Below are positions 1 through 12,525 of a DNA stretch of 64,000 bases, piece after piece (within the stretch, counting starts at the first letter, position 1; the number at the start of each line of letters is the position of its first letter). Below the pieces are notes generated by a model. It was not told the DNA's origin, ran no database searches, and was given only the letters and a program-made list of their open reading frames with translations. Made by a program: the position numbers and the translations under genes. Origin of the DNA: Tillus elongatus (Eukaryota > Arthropoda > Insecta > Coleoptera > Cleridae); NCBI GenBank assembly GCA_964006375.1, contig OZ023264.1:177292010-177356009 (forward strand), read 5' to 3'.

Positions 1-654
1 AAATATTTCCAGAAAATTCATTTCAAATAGACCCTTACTCTGATGCTTGTCAGTAGCCTTAGCTATAGAGTTTATCGTTTAATGGTATATAATTTTTGTC
101 GAATTTTCGTAAAAAATCAATAAAAAATATCCGTTGTTATAAAAGATATGAAAAAAAATGTATATATTAATTATAGGGTGTCTTGAGCTACATCTTAAAA
201 ATTATTTCTACAATCACAGGATGGCCCATAAGTCGTTGGTGATACATTTTTTTTAATTTATTTTTTAATCAAACACGCCTTATGTTATTGCATTTTTGCA
301 TTTTCTATCGAAATATAATGCATGTTTGTAAGAAGAGAAATTCTGGACGCAGCAAGTGCGTTATGGTAGCGAATTTTGATCAAATTCTTCATATTGGAAT
401 AGCTCAATTTGCTATTAACCTACTAGGTTGACCAAGAAACGAGTTTTTGCGAGAACACCTTAAGTTTACTTTCGGAAATTTTTGTACATTTTCAAACAAT
501 AAAGTTATTTGGATGAAACATGGCACATTGTTTTTACTATATAGATTATACTGGTAACCAAATTTGATACATGCTTTCTTAAAAAAACACAATTATTTGC
601 TATTAAACACATTTTTTGAAAATTCACTACCATAACGCACTTGCTGCGTCCCGA
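1..654 (+). mobile_element. Right part of a composite hairpin-family element with MITE
   Basis: The window opens inside the subtype body (TTTCCAGAAAATTCATTTCA, GGGTGTCTTGAGCTACATCT, CCATAAGTCGTTGGTGATAC) and runs into the inverted-end MITE at 341-654. Confidence 0.6.
341..654. mobile_element. ~315-bp MITE with inverted ends
   Basis: Left end TGGACGCAGCAAGTGCGTTA, right end TAACGCACTTGCTGCGTCCC; the inverted match spans ~35 bp including GGTAGYGAATTTTC. There is no ORF. The same 310-320 bp unit is at 30868, 35528 and 40269. Confidence 0.75.
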
Positions 655-1307
655 ACCTTTTTTTTTTTCAATGGCCAACTTCTTGGAAATTTGTCGAAAG
701 TCAGTAAATATCTGTTTATTCGGAAACCGTACTAGATGGGTATAGGGAAACCTAATACACTGCCATAGACATTGAAGTTTTTTATCCAATAGCGCAATAA
801 AATACAGGGTATCCCATTTGAAAATTTCAGTTGTTTCAGATTTTGCATCGCCAAATTTGAGGTCAATTTCTGAACAGCTTGTATGTAATTTGAGTAAAGT
901 TTTTATTTAAATAGATGAAACGACTTTTTTATATGACTCCCAGAAAATTTCAGATCATACGACGTTGCTTTCAACCCATAGATGCCTTGTTTCATGTGGT
1001 GGCATTTTCCGGTAAAAAATTTCGTAAATTTGCAAATAACTCTGAAACGGCTAATATTTGGACATAGTAACCTCAGCAAAGTTGACGTAGAATTCACCGC
1101 TGTGTCTGAAAATGTATAATATAGGTATAGGATGTTCCATTTTCAAAAATCGAGTTGATAGCAGTTCCAGCAAAACCGGAAGTGCCGCCATCTTGGAAAT
1201 ATTTTAGCCTGAAAGATCAGCCTTGACTAGGCCTACCCTGAAATTTTCAAATCAAAACTCCGATTACAAGTACAAAAGATTCTAACCAACGGTTTGGGTG
1301 TATCACC

Positions 1308-1310
<3 letters not shown>
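655..1310. other. Intron segment with possible mariner-type MITE ends
   Basis: ACAGGGTATCCCATTTG at 814 and ATCACCCTGTA at 1302-1312 are inverted in their outer 7 bp. TGTTCCATTTTC at 1133 is a similar motif. No coding text. Confidence 0.4.

Positions 1311-1388
<78 letters not shown>
1311..1388. repeat. (TA)n microsatellite
   Basis: 78 bases of pure TA, preceded by TATCACCCTG, a mariner-type end. Confidence 0.95.
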
Positions 1389-1392
<4 letters not shown>

Positions 1393-1689
1393 AGGAGAAA
1401 GGTTAAGGGCAAAGCCGCAGGTGATTTCTTTGCCTCCGTGGCTATTTTGGTTGTTTCCCTCGGATTGAGGGTCTTCCAAATGTTGCTGAAAATGTGCACT
1501 GGTTGTCTGTTGTGACTCCGTGTATTTTTGCATCTTCATCCAGAGTGTTCCCATCTTCACCTGGCTATACCGTACTGATGATGGCTAATAAGCTTGAAAC
1601 ACGAGTATGCGGTTGTCTCCTTGCGGCTTTGCCCTTAACTTTTCTCCTTGTATAGTACAGAAATGCCGTGTTATAAATCCTCTTATAGT

Positions 1690-1919
<230 letters not shown>

Positions 1920-1943
1920 TACTGGTAAGATTTCATTCCTTAC

Positions 1944-2234
1944 CTTAGTATATTCAATTTTCTCTTCTATCTCTGCCCGTTGCTTAGCTTTGTAGCGCAA
2001 ATAGAACATTATCACTAGCAAGATGAGTACAATCAAAATCACAAATCCACTGGTAATCAAGGCTATTTTCATTACTGGGTCTTGTGATTGTAATGTTACC
2101 ACGGCGGCTCTTGTGCCAGATATATGACGTTTAACCATGGCCATGTTACTAGAACCGGCTGCTGAATGAGCTTCCAGGTACACTTGATAATATATGCTCA
2201 ATTCCAACCTTTCAATAAGAGCTTCAGTTTGTTC
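1944..2234 (-). CDS. torso: torso-like exon 9: FN3 end, transmembrane helix, juxtamembrane
   Basis: This 97-codon exon follows a poly-pyrimidine TTTTGCAG and ends before GTAAGG. It carries the end of an FN3 module ([17 protein letters not shown]), then one strongly hydrophobic helix ([20 protein letters not shown]) followed by a basic/charged juxtamembrane stretch ([13 protein letters not shown]). This is the layout of a single-pass receptor kinase. The kinase domain must follow left of the (TA)n tract and of the window edge. Confidence 0.68.
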
Positions 2235-3033
2235 CTGCAAAAAAAAAACAGTAGGACCTATTAATTAATCGTTAACTGCTGGGAAGTACAGGGTATATGT
2301 AACATTTTGAGGATTATTTGCTTCGGCACATTCTAAGCAAAAAATGGTGTAAGGATTGTACATATGTCAAAATTTGTTTTGCTACTTCCCTCCTGGGCGT
2401 CTATCATCCTTTCATTCAAATGTTCTAATTGGAATGGCGGGATAATAAAGATGACCTGTTTCGTCAGCACTATATACATCTCTTGGAGAACAAAATTAAC
2501 AGTATAACTTGGTTTTCCAAGCACCGCCTGTATCTTTCAAATTTACATCTGCAGACTCACCGCAAATTAATTTAAATATGATATGGTGCGGACGACAAAA
2601 ACATTCTAACCACCCATGCATAATTTTCCAGGTTTAAGTTGTTTGATACCTCCTGTGCGTTTTGTTTAATTAGTGGTCCAGATATTGGAATATTCTTGCT
2701 TCTCGCCACTCACAGCCAATTGTAGACAACTTGATTTGCTTATGTTCTAAGGTACCACCTTTGAACCTCTTCTTTAAATCAATTTTTTTAATATCATTTA
2801 TTTGTGTTTCCCGGCTCCAAATTTCTCAGAAAACTGGCGCTAATATAACGCATATAATTTTGTCTTTGAGTGACAAACGTTTTTTTAGCGGCACTATTAT
2901 TGATTTTTACCAATTACTTACTTTACTTTAAAGTGATCGAATAAGAAAGGCCGATGCCAATCTATTATTGATAGTCCCATATAGCAAATACATTTTGGTT
3001 TCTTAATATTTCTTTACCGTTTAAAACTTTGAA
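2235..3033. other. Torso intron segment, no gene seen
   Basis: AT-rich, no exon or recognised protein. TACAGGGTATATG at about 2288 and CCGCCTGTA near 2525 could be ends of a small mariner-type MITE, but the inverted match is too short to call. Confidence 0.5.
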
Positions 3034-3041
3034 CACTTCAT

Positions 3042-5001
3042 TTTTTTCCCCCTCAGGGCTCGTCCGCGGCCTTGCCGCCCCGATAGCACTGCAACCTTTG
3101 GTTGATTGTGCATACCTTTAGTTTTACTCCACCCATTCCAAAATCAGTGTGCCTTGAACTAGTCTGCACAGCGATTGGTAGGGTGAAGTTTTATATTGCT
3201 CTGTCTCCGGTCTAGACTGACCGTAGATCTGTTGTCTTTTCCGGTCCGGAGCTTTACACTCGCACAAGATGTGCTGGGCTGATTCCTCCCCCTCGCCGCA
3301 GAGTCTGCATGCGAGGTCCCCTTCGAACCGCCCCATTTTATGCAGGTGTTTCTTGACGGCCATGTGTCCCGTCAAGAGACCTGTTGTGTTTCTGAGCTGT
3401 CCTCTGCTAAGATTTAGCAGCTTCACAGCTCTCTTTGAACTGGGTCCGTCAATTATTGACTTCCCATGTCTGAGCCCTGGACAGTCCGCCCAGTACACCT
3501 TGTGTTGGTTTCTGACCCAGGACTTAATGGCTCCCCTGGCAGTGCTCTTTGACACGCCCAGAGCCGGTTCTGGTCCCATAAATGGATCTGCTGACCCTCT
3601 CTTCGCGATACTGTCAGCTTCTTCATTGCCTTTAACCCCCGAGTGACCCGGCACCCAGATGAGGGTCACCTCATTCTGCCCAGCCAGGTCGCTCGTCTCG
3701 TCTCGTCTCGGCACTCACTCACCAGCCAGGAATTTACCCGTGGGCTACTTAGTGCCTTAAGAGCTGTTTGGCTGTCTGTGGCTATGAGGATCCGCTTGTT
3801 GGTGTAGCCCCTCCTCTTGTTCTCCCGCACACATTGCAGGATGGCGTACATCTCGGCCTGAAACACCGTTGCATGGGCTCCGAGGGAAATACTATGACTT
3901 ACCCTCGGTCCTTCCGAATAAACACCCGCAACCCGTCCCACGCTCCCCGCCGGATCCGTCCGTGAACCAGACGAGCGCGTCCCGTGGTATGCCCGGCGTC
4001 TCCTCCCGCCATGCCTCGCGGTCGGGGATTTCCACTGTAAAGTTGTTTTCCCTGCACATTCGCGGGATCGCGAAGTCTGACCTCATTTCAAGCATGGGCT
4101 CCTTCACGATCTCCTGAATTTTGCAGTGGCCCCTGAAGCCTGGGTTGATCTTCAGTCTACCATTGCAGGCTAGTCTGTATAGTCCTAGCCAGCAACACCT
4201 CCATGGCGGCTGTTGGCTGTTGGGGTTGAAGACATGGCCCCTGTGATGCCTAGGCAAGCCATCCTTTGGATCTTGCCTAGTTTTTGCTTGGCACTGGATT
4301 GTGTCACCTTAGGCCACCAGACCAGTGCCGCATATGTTAACGATGGTCTGACCACCCTTGTGTACAGCCAGTGGGCCATACTAGGTCTTAGTCCCCACGT
4401 TTTTCCATATAGCCGCCTAGTGACGGCTAAGGTCATGACTGCCTTACGCAGTATTTTTCCAATGTGACCATCACAGGTTAGCTTAGAGTCCAATACGACC
4501 CCAAGATATTTTACCTCCCTGGCCATTGGTACGCTCCTACCGTATAGAGTAAGAGTTCTGTGGCTGTCGCACTTCCTCCTCCTAGTAAACGGCACGACGG
4601 TTGCTTTCTCGGGGCTCACACCGAGCCCTTGATCAACCGTCCACCCTTCCACCACTTTCAGTGCAGTCTGCATGCGCTCCCACACTGCCTGTGTGACCTT
4701 TCCTCGGACTATGATGACAATGTCGTCCGCATAGCCCTGTACCTCATACCCCCTTCCCGAGAGCCTCCCCAGCAGGCCGTCCACGACTAGGTACCAGAGC
4801 AAGGGAGACAGAACGCTCCCCTGCGGACACCCCGCCGCGACCCTCGCCAGCAGAGTCCCTCCCGCGAGTGTTGTGAACACCGCCCTGTCCCTGAGCATGG
4901 AACCGATCCACCTGCAGCAGGTCCCCTCTATTCCACGCTCCCGGACAGCTGCCAGAACCGATCCGAACGAAGTGTCGCTAAAGGCCCCCTCTATGTCTAG
5001 T
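3042..5001 (-). mobile_element. R1-type LINE (family A), 5'-truncated copy with TSD
   Basis: The 3' part of the LINE that is complete at 52991-58226: end of RT (YADD, LGVVLDSKLT), RNase H (WFTDGSGG, TDSQTALKAL, PGHSGVKGNEEAD), zinc-knuckle tail and a 3' UTR ending in poly(A). Its minus orientation is the same as the torso gene. The 8-bp target duplication CACTTCAT lies at 3034-3041 and 5002-5009. Compared with the full copy it has an extra TCGTC unit near 3700, a ~48-base deletion near 4190 and a short duplication near 4215; the first two break the frame, so it is dead. Otherwise the copies are close to identical, so insertion was recent. Confidence 0.93.
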
Positions 5002-5019
5002 CACTTCATATTTACTTAC

Positions 5020-5216
5020 GCCAGTAATGTTTAGCTGCAAAGACGTCCCGTTGTGTAGAGTTGTGGGAACAATATTCATCACTATCAGTATATAATAATC
5101 TGGAACGTATTGTGGTTTTGACCAAGTCACTTTTATGTCGTACAGAGGGTTTTCCCCACTGGGATTTAGATCAACAACTTGCTCTTGTACTTCGAGATCT
5201 TCTGGTGTGTTGGGTA
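5020..5216 (-). CDS. torso: torso-like exon 8: third FN3 module start
   Basis: A 197-nt exon lies between CTGTTTACAG and GTAAGTAAATATG. It begins PNTPEDLEVQEQVVDLNPSG and contains DIKVTWSKPQYVPDYYILIV, a typical FN3 A-C strand layout, with NGT and NIT glycosylation sites. Exit is phase 0. A truncated LINE lies 18 bases beyond its donor. Confidence 0.65.
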
Positions 5217-5319
5217 CTGTAAACAGAACATTACAATTAATTGTTTTACAAAAAATGTGATACTTGGTTAAAGCAAATGATAAAAAACAATTTTTTTATT
5301 ATTTTTGTTAGATACTTAC

Positions 5320-5485
5320 AACATATATCCAAAGAACGATATATTTCTAGGCAGCTAGGCGCTTGGCCGTTTAAAGTAGTTTTATCACTTTCCCTGCCTG
5401 AACCTGATCTTCTTGCTCTAATCATTACAGAAAAGTTCGTCCCCAAATACAGTTCGTTTATTTTGGTTTCAAATAACTCATTTGG
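5320..5485 (-). CDS. torso: torso-like exon 7: FN3 module end
   Basis: A 166-nt exon lies between CTGTTACAG and GTAAGTATC, phase 0 in and phase 1 out. It contains INELYLGTNFSVMIRARRSG, a good FN3 E-F strand pattern, then a Cys-containing linker (SCLEIYRSLDIC). Its exit phase matches exon 8 exactly. Confidence 0.62.
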
Positions 5486-5615
5486 CTGTAACAGACGATC
5501 ATGTTATAAATATGTTTCTATTTGTTTCTTTTAATAGTTTCTAGTTATAGTTGTTTCGAATTTCCATATTTCTTATAGCACCTAAGTCTTATGGTAGGTG
5601 GGTATATGTACTTAC

Positions 5616-5689
5616 ATCTGCTATACTTTTTTCAAAATAATCAGAATATTCTTCGGTGTACCAGACCAAATCGTACAAACATGATAAAT
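5616..5689 (-). CDS. torso: torso-like exon 6: FN3 C-strand segment
   Basis: A 74-nt exon lies between TTTTCTTCTAG and GTAAGT, in by phase 1 and out in phase 0. It encodes LSCLYDLVWYTEEYSDYFE, resembling an FN3 C strand. The other two frames contain stops. It is followed after only 130 bases by exon 7. Confidence 0.58.
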
Positions 5690-5873
5690 CTAGAAGAAAA
5701 CAAATACATTATTGGTAACTCGAATTGGAGAAAAAATAGTTCTGCAAATTGAATCATAACTTCTACATAGCTGTTATAATCTACTCTCCTCAGAAAGACA
5801 TTCTCATGAAATTAATTTAGGGTCCATTGCTTTACCACAAAGAAATCATTCATATTACAGTACCCATAAACTT

Positions 5874-6525
5874 CTGAAACGTTATATGACTCGAGTTTTA
5901 ACTAAAAAATATCAATTTTCACAAAATTACGCTTCATTTATCCCCTACCTCCTGAAGCGATCTTACCCAAAAACAACTCTAAGCTTTCCTTTGTCAGGTG
6001 CTAACTGCGTACCAAATTTGAAGATGATATCTCAATTCGTTGGAAAGTTATTGCACCTACTAACAGACAGACGTATACAGTCAGACAGACAAAAAAATTT
6101 CGAACTAGAATCAGGTTTTCTATATGTTTCGAGACTTTTTACTCAGTGTTAGCAAAAACAAATTCGAAATTTCTGCCACCGATATTCCACCCCCACACAA
6201 TCAACCACTAATTTAATTTCAGCACCGAACACCATATGTTTGATGAAATAGAAAGTTTTTTAATAAACTAACCCTAAAACGTTATATTGCTCGAGTTTTA
6301 AGGAAAAAAACTCAATTTTCACCAAGTCATTCTCCATTCATCCCCTACCCCCTGACCCCTGAAGCGACATCACCCAAAAACAGTCCCAACCGTTCCTCTG
6401 GCGGGTGTTAACTGCATACCAAATTTGAAGACGATATCTCAATTCGTTCTCAAGTTATCTTGGCTACAAACAGAGACATACAGACAGACAAAAAAATTCG
6501 TTCCCAAATCATGTTTCGGTTAATT
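5874..6525 (+). repeat. Two direct copies of a ~245-bp repeat ending in an ACAGACAGACA run
   Basis: Copy 1 is 5874-6118, copy 2 is 6276-6525. Both contain AACGTTATAT..CTCGAGTTTTAA, CATTTATCCCCTACC-like, ACCAAATTTGAAGAYGATAT and CAGACAGACAAAAAAATT. No ORF. They lie in the torso intron between exon 6 and exon 5. Confidence 0.75.
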
Positions 6526-6535
6526 TTCTTAAAAA

Positions 6536-7188
<653 letters not shown>

Positions 7189-7275
<87 letters not shown>
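7189..7275. repeat. (TA)n microsatellite
   Basis: Centre of a hairpin-family copy; followed by CGTACCGATAACTC. Confidence 0.95.
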
Positions 7276-7277
<2 letters not shown>

Positions 7278-8574
7278 TACCGATAACTCAAAAAATAATA
7301 GATCGATCTTGATCAAATTTAATGAGTACCTTCCTTTTGCAAGTGGCTTGGATAAGTTCGTTAGCCAGGACAATCGGACTAGGTTTTCCCGGAAAATTTT
7401 GTGTCTTCTTTCTAAAAAAATTTAATATTTACGGAAATAACAAAGTGAGGGCAACCAAATTTGGTACGCGTATTTGTATAATACAGAGTGAACCATGTAC
7501 CAAAATTTAGGGGTCTAAGTTTAAGGACATAAAAGTTACGGGCAGCTAAAGCAACAAATTTTGGAGCTTTCCTCAAAACGTCAAACTCGCAATTTAAAAC
7601 GTCAAACTCGCAATTTAAAACGTCAAAATTGGCAATGTTTAGTCAAAGAACGTGAAACATATACGGATTGTGAAAACAAAATGTTGCAAGAAGAGAAGAA
7701 GAGTGTTCTGCGAACCCTTAAGTTTCAGATTCAACCGTCATTGCCGTTCATTTTACTAAAATATTTACAGAAAATTAATTTCAAATAGATCCTTTTTCTG
7801 ATGCTTTGGCTGTCGGTTTAGTTAAGTTGATGCTTTCGCTGTAGGTTTAGTGAAGTTTATGGTTTAACGGTCTATAATTTGTAGCTAATTTTCGTAGAAC
7901 AAATTCGTTAATGCATTTTAGCATTTTTTATCGAAATATGATGCATGTTTGTAAAAAAAAATCTGGACGCAGTAAGTGCGTTTTGGTAGCAAATTTTCAT
8001 TAAATCCTTCAAATTTCAATAACTCAATTTGCTATTAACGTAAGTTTTGTTGTTTAGGAAACCAACATTTAACTTTATTTTCGGAAAATTTCTGTATGAA
8101 CGCAGCAAGGGCGTTTTGTTTGCGAATTTTCATCAAATGTTTCAAATTTCAATAATTCAATTTGCTATTAACCTAAGGTTCATTGGCTAGGAGACCAGTT
8201 TTCTCAGAAACATTTAAAGTTTATTTTCGGGAAATTTTTGTACATTTTCAAATAATTATTTTGATAAAATATGGTACATTGTTCCTACTATATAGGTTAT
8301 ACCGGTAACCAAATTGATGCCTGCTCGCATTAGAGCGATATATTTGTAATTAAAAACATTTTAATGAAAATTCACTTCCATAACTTACTTGCTGCACCCA
8401 GAGTTTTTCTATATGTTTTGACACTTTTTGCGACGTTTAGGCGAAATTTTTTTTTGAATTTTTGTCGCCGATGCCATACTTCCACACGTATTGACGATGT
8501 GTAAGTAAAAACGTTTGAAGCAAACATTCAATCAATAATTAGAGCTGCCCTTGTTTGGCAAACCTGTTCTATAC

Positions 8575-8645
8575 TAAATTCAGCTGTGGAGGCTTTTCCT
8601 CTGGCTTCACAACAACTTTCATCTCTTCTGCGACTAATGTTGCTT
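8575..8645 (-). CDS. torso: torso-like exon 5 (tentative): Cys-rich insert in FN3 module
   Basis: A 71-nt candidate lies between CCCATAG and GTATAG. In the phase demanded by the next exon it reads DESCCEARGKASTAEF, leading into NLSCLYDLVWY. A longer open frame here (EATLVAEEMKVVV...) ends at a stop and is incompatible in phase with both neighbours, so it was rejected. This is the weakest exon of the chain because its link to exon 4 needs the alternative donor. Confidence 0.42.
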
Positions 8646-8883
8646 CTATGGGATGGTCACAAGGGCGTAGATAAGGGTATATAAAAGTATAATTGAAAAA
8701 ATAATTTGTTATAAGAATACAAAATAGGTAGATACATTTTCTAAATGTTGGAACAGGAAGTATATAATATAAAGCTTTTTCAGTTTGCAATATTCAATAA
8801 TGTAGTTCTCTGTCCCTGTAGTGTTAACCAGTATCAGTAAATACAATAAGTATATAGTATTTACTAATATACTGCTTTATTTG

Positions 8884-10305
8884 CAGCTGGGACTCTCAGT
8901 AAACCCAGCGAAGACGGAGATGATCCTATTCACCAAGAAGAGGAATGTAGGGGGGTTCAGGGCGCCCGTGATGTTTGGAAAACCTTTAGCTTTAGTGCGA
9001 GAGGTCAAATATCTGGTGGTGATCCTGGACTCCAAACTAACATGGGGCTCGCAAATAGAACGAGTAGTGAGGAAGGGAGTAGCGACGCTCTGGCAGCTGC
9101 AGGGAGGACCTGGGGACTTAATCCTCGGATCCTTCACTGCGATCGTCAGTCCGAGAATCCTCTATGGGGCGTTGGTCTGGTGATGTGGTGTGAACCAAAC
9201 TACCAGCAGGAAGCTGGCCAAACTCCAAAGGCTGGCAATATTGGGTATCACAGGCGCTATGAGGACGACACCCTCAGCCGCTAGAGGTCTTGCTAATGCT
9301 GCCACCGCTTCCCATCTGTATCAGAAGGGAGGCTATGGCTCTGTTTCACCGACGGATCGCGGCTGGAGGATCAACAATCCTCCGGGGCGGGAATATACAT
9401 CGAAGGCCTGGGGCTGCGCGAGAGTTATGCTCTTGGCGCATATACCATGGCATTCGAAACAGAGGTGTACGCTATCCTGTCTGTGGCCAATAGACAGGAT
9501 GTGAGGAGGAGACCCGAGAAATGTGTGTACATTTGCTCGGATAGCCAGACGGTCCTCCGGGCAGTCTGCGCGGCCAGGATCAGGTCAACACTGGTTCAGG
9601 AGTGCGCTGACGTCCTCAAAGGACTAGCCAGGACAAAGGAGGTGCAACTGGTGTGGATTCCGGAACACTGTGGCGTAGCGGGGAATGAGGTGGCGAATAA
9701 TCTCGCTAGGCTTGGTTCCCGGTGGCCGTTCTGTGGCCCGGAGCCTGCGATAGGCATAAGCAGGAAGACGGTCTCTGTCGCCTTAGACAGGTGGACAGAG
9801 GAAGCAATGGAGAGGCACTGGGGGTCGGTTGGTGGCTGTAGGCAGGCGAGGGACTTCGTGGAGGGGCCGGACAGAGATAAAGCTGTCTGGCTACTCGGTA
9901 GGAGTCGACCTACGCTTCGCCGCATCCTTGGGGTGTTGACAGGGCACTGCGCCCTTAGAAGACACCTCACATTGATAGGGGTAAAGAGGGATCCCATTTG
10001 CCAGGAATGCGGCGAGGATGAAGAAACGCCTTACCACTACCTGTGTGAATAAGAAATACGATAATACCATACATAACAAACTGAAGAGAATGAAAACAGT
10101 TTTTACAAGCTTGGAACTATGTATTTTAATTTATTAAGTGTGTCGGGAGTTATGCGAGTTCTATATTTTATTTTAATATTTTGCCCCTGTTCACGGCATG
10201 ATATAACAATAAAGAATTGTATAGTATTGGGTATTTTAGTCCCTATTCTGTGCTGGCTGTGCTACCATGTCGAGAATAAATAACAGGTCATAATAATAAT
10301 AATAA
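8884..10305 (+). mobile_element. Degenerate R1-like LINE fragment (third family), RT end + RNase H
   Basis: It begins in the RT thumb (LGLSVNPAKTEMILFTKKRN, VREVKYLVVILDSKLTWGSQ), breaks frame several times between 9180 and 9440, and continues as RNase H (CSDSQTVLRA, VWIPEHCGVAGNEVANNLAR) and a CCHC-like tail (CQECGEDEETPYHYLC) to about 10052. The 3' UTR ends in (AAT)n at about 10290-10305. It lies in the torso intron in antisense orientation. It is old and inactive. Confidence 0.85.
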
Positions 10306-10626
10306 CATCTGCACGCCACTACTTCAGTGAATGAAGATAGAAGATACCGTTCTTCAATTCTATTAATTGGGAATCTGGAACCCTTTGAGTTTGACCTTCG
10401 AAAAATACGAATTCAATTTATTTTTGACATTACAACATGCCACTCGTCCCTAGCACGTTGAAACATATACCAATGAATCACGTCCTCAGTTCTCAGTGCT
10501 CGGCCCGGAGACTTCCGGTAATATCTTCAATTTTCTAAAAGACTTGTTGTAGTGCAAACATGGTTTTTTAGTGCCCATAATAAAATAAACAAGCCTGCTC
10601 TGACTTAAACTGTCATAAAAATAAAC

Positions 10627-11770
10627 TCGGGGCGCAGCAAGTGCGTTATGGTAGTGAATTTTTATTAAATGTTTCAAATTTAAATAACTCAATTTTCTAT
10701 AAACTTAGAGAGTTTAATTTCAATACGTAGTAAGGTTTTTCCTAAGGCAAGATATCCACAAAATTTCATTAAAATAACTTTGTCATTTTCGGAGAAAAAA
10801 ATTTTTTTCGAAAGAAAATTTAAAATTTGAATAACTCAATTTTCTCTAAACTTAGAAAGTTGAATTTTGGTACGTAGTAAGGTTGAGGCAACATATATAG
10901 TAAATTTCATTGAAACAGCTTTGTTACTTTCGGAGAAAAAAAATTTTTTCGAAAGAAAACTCAAAATTTTTCCGGAAAACCCCGTCTGATTTTTCTGGAT
11001 AACGACCTCATCCAAGCCATTAATAAAAGACAGGCACTTGCCAAGTTTCATCGAAATCGGTTAATTATTTCAAACATATTAAGAGAATATGAGTAAATCA
11101 ACAGCAACTGGGAATGAATTCGGTCGGTCCCCCAGCCACGTGGTTAAAAAACACTGTTTGTATGAGTGGTTACAACTCTACCTCTAAATAAAAGGACTGT
11201 AACAGCGGCAGAAGCAGAAGTCAATGGAAGGTGTGTGTATTCGGAAAGAAACTATTGACTATTAATAACAACAATTGACTAAAAACGCTGCGAGTTGTAA
11301 GGAAAAAAATAATTATACTACAGAGGTGATAAATGATAATAAATTACAATAGGGTTATATATAATCGTAAATGCTTCCAATGATTAACAATCAGTGAATT
11401 CAGTATTATTGACATTTCTCGGAAACTTACAAATGAATTTCATGAGTCAATAAGAGAAGCATTGACTAACCAACAGCAACCACATACTTATGATTTAAAC
11501 ATAAATGTTTCAAATTTGAATAGCTCAATTTTCTGTAACCCTAGAAAGCTGAATTTTGGCACATAGTTAGGTATTTCCCAAAGCAATATGTAGACCAAAT
11601 TTTATCGAAATTTTCGGAAAAAAAATTTTTTTTGAGAGAAAACTCAAAATTTTCCCGGAAAACCCCGTCCGATTTTTCTGGCCAACGAACTCATCCAAGC
11701 CATTAATAAAAGAAAGGCACTTGCCGAGTTTCATCTAAATCGGTTAATTATTTTTTGAGTTATCAGACGG

Positions 11771-11866
<96 letters not shown>

Positions 11867-11996
11867 CATATAAAAATTCAAACTGACCCCGGATATGGGT
11901 TCTAGGGGTCCTAATTCGCGCTCATTTGAAAGAATTTTTGCAAAGTCTCACCATCGATACCTCTCTATTAGTGAATTTTTTTAATAAAAATTCACT
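10627..11996 (-). mobile_element. Hairpin/(TA)n family, reverse-orientation copies, one interrupted
   Basis: From the terminus CGCAGCAAGTGCGTTATGG at 10630 the body with its duplicated segment reaches about 11070, is broken by ~420 bp of unrelated AT-rich DNA (11071-11490), and resumes at 11495 to (TA)n (11775-11865) and the hairpin (11970-11996). Confidence 0.65.
11775..11865. repeat. (TA)n microsatellite
   Basis: Centre of a reverse-orientation hairpin-family copy. Confidence 0.95.
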
Positions 11997-12525
11997 AAAA
12001 TAGAATCATTTTTGGTCAAATTGTGAAATGTTAGTAATTAATAAGTAATATTTAATGTTTAACAAGTGATTGTGAAAAAGATGTTCGCGAATTCGCATAA
12101 AAAATGTGTTTTCGAATTTTTCCGATAGAGATTAGTTTAGCAATTTGTCGGTTAAAAAACCTTTTCAGCTTGTATATGAATTTCATGTCACACTACCTAC
12201 TTAAGCCAGTTTTTGTAAAACATTTTCTTTTGTATTCTTGTCAAAAAGTTTTTTGTGAATAATTATATCCTCAAAAGTGTATCTTTTTTGTAAATTGCTT
12301 GGATTGATTCATTCGCCAGGAAAATTGGACTAGTTTTTTCGCGAAAATTTTGTTGCTTTTCGTAAAAATGTTATATTTTTCTAAGCAATTTATTTTAATG
12401 TAATATGGTACATGGTTTTTATTATTAATGTTATACCATCTACCAAATTTGTTGTCTTTAATTAAACAAAAGACATTTGAAATTAAAAACATTTTGCAAA
12501 ATTCGCTACCATAACGCACTTGCTG

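Noticed and set aside
2285..2533. Small MITE with ACAGG...CCTGT ends
   Set aside because: Inverted match limited to about 6 bp, no target duplication and no second copy in the window.
8569..8790. 73-codon minus ORF as a torso exon in its own frame (EATLVAEEMKVVV)
   Set aside because: Exit phase does not fit exon 6 and no donor of the right phase exists; the shifted frame fits better.
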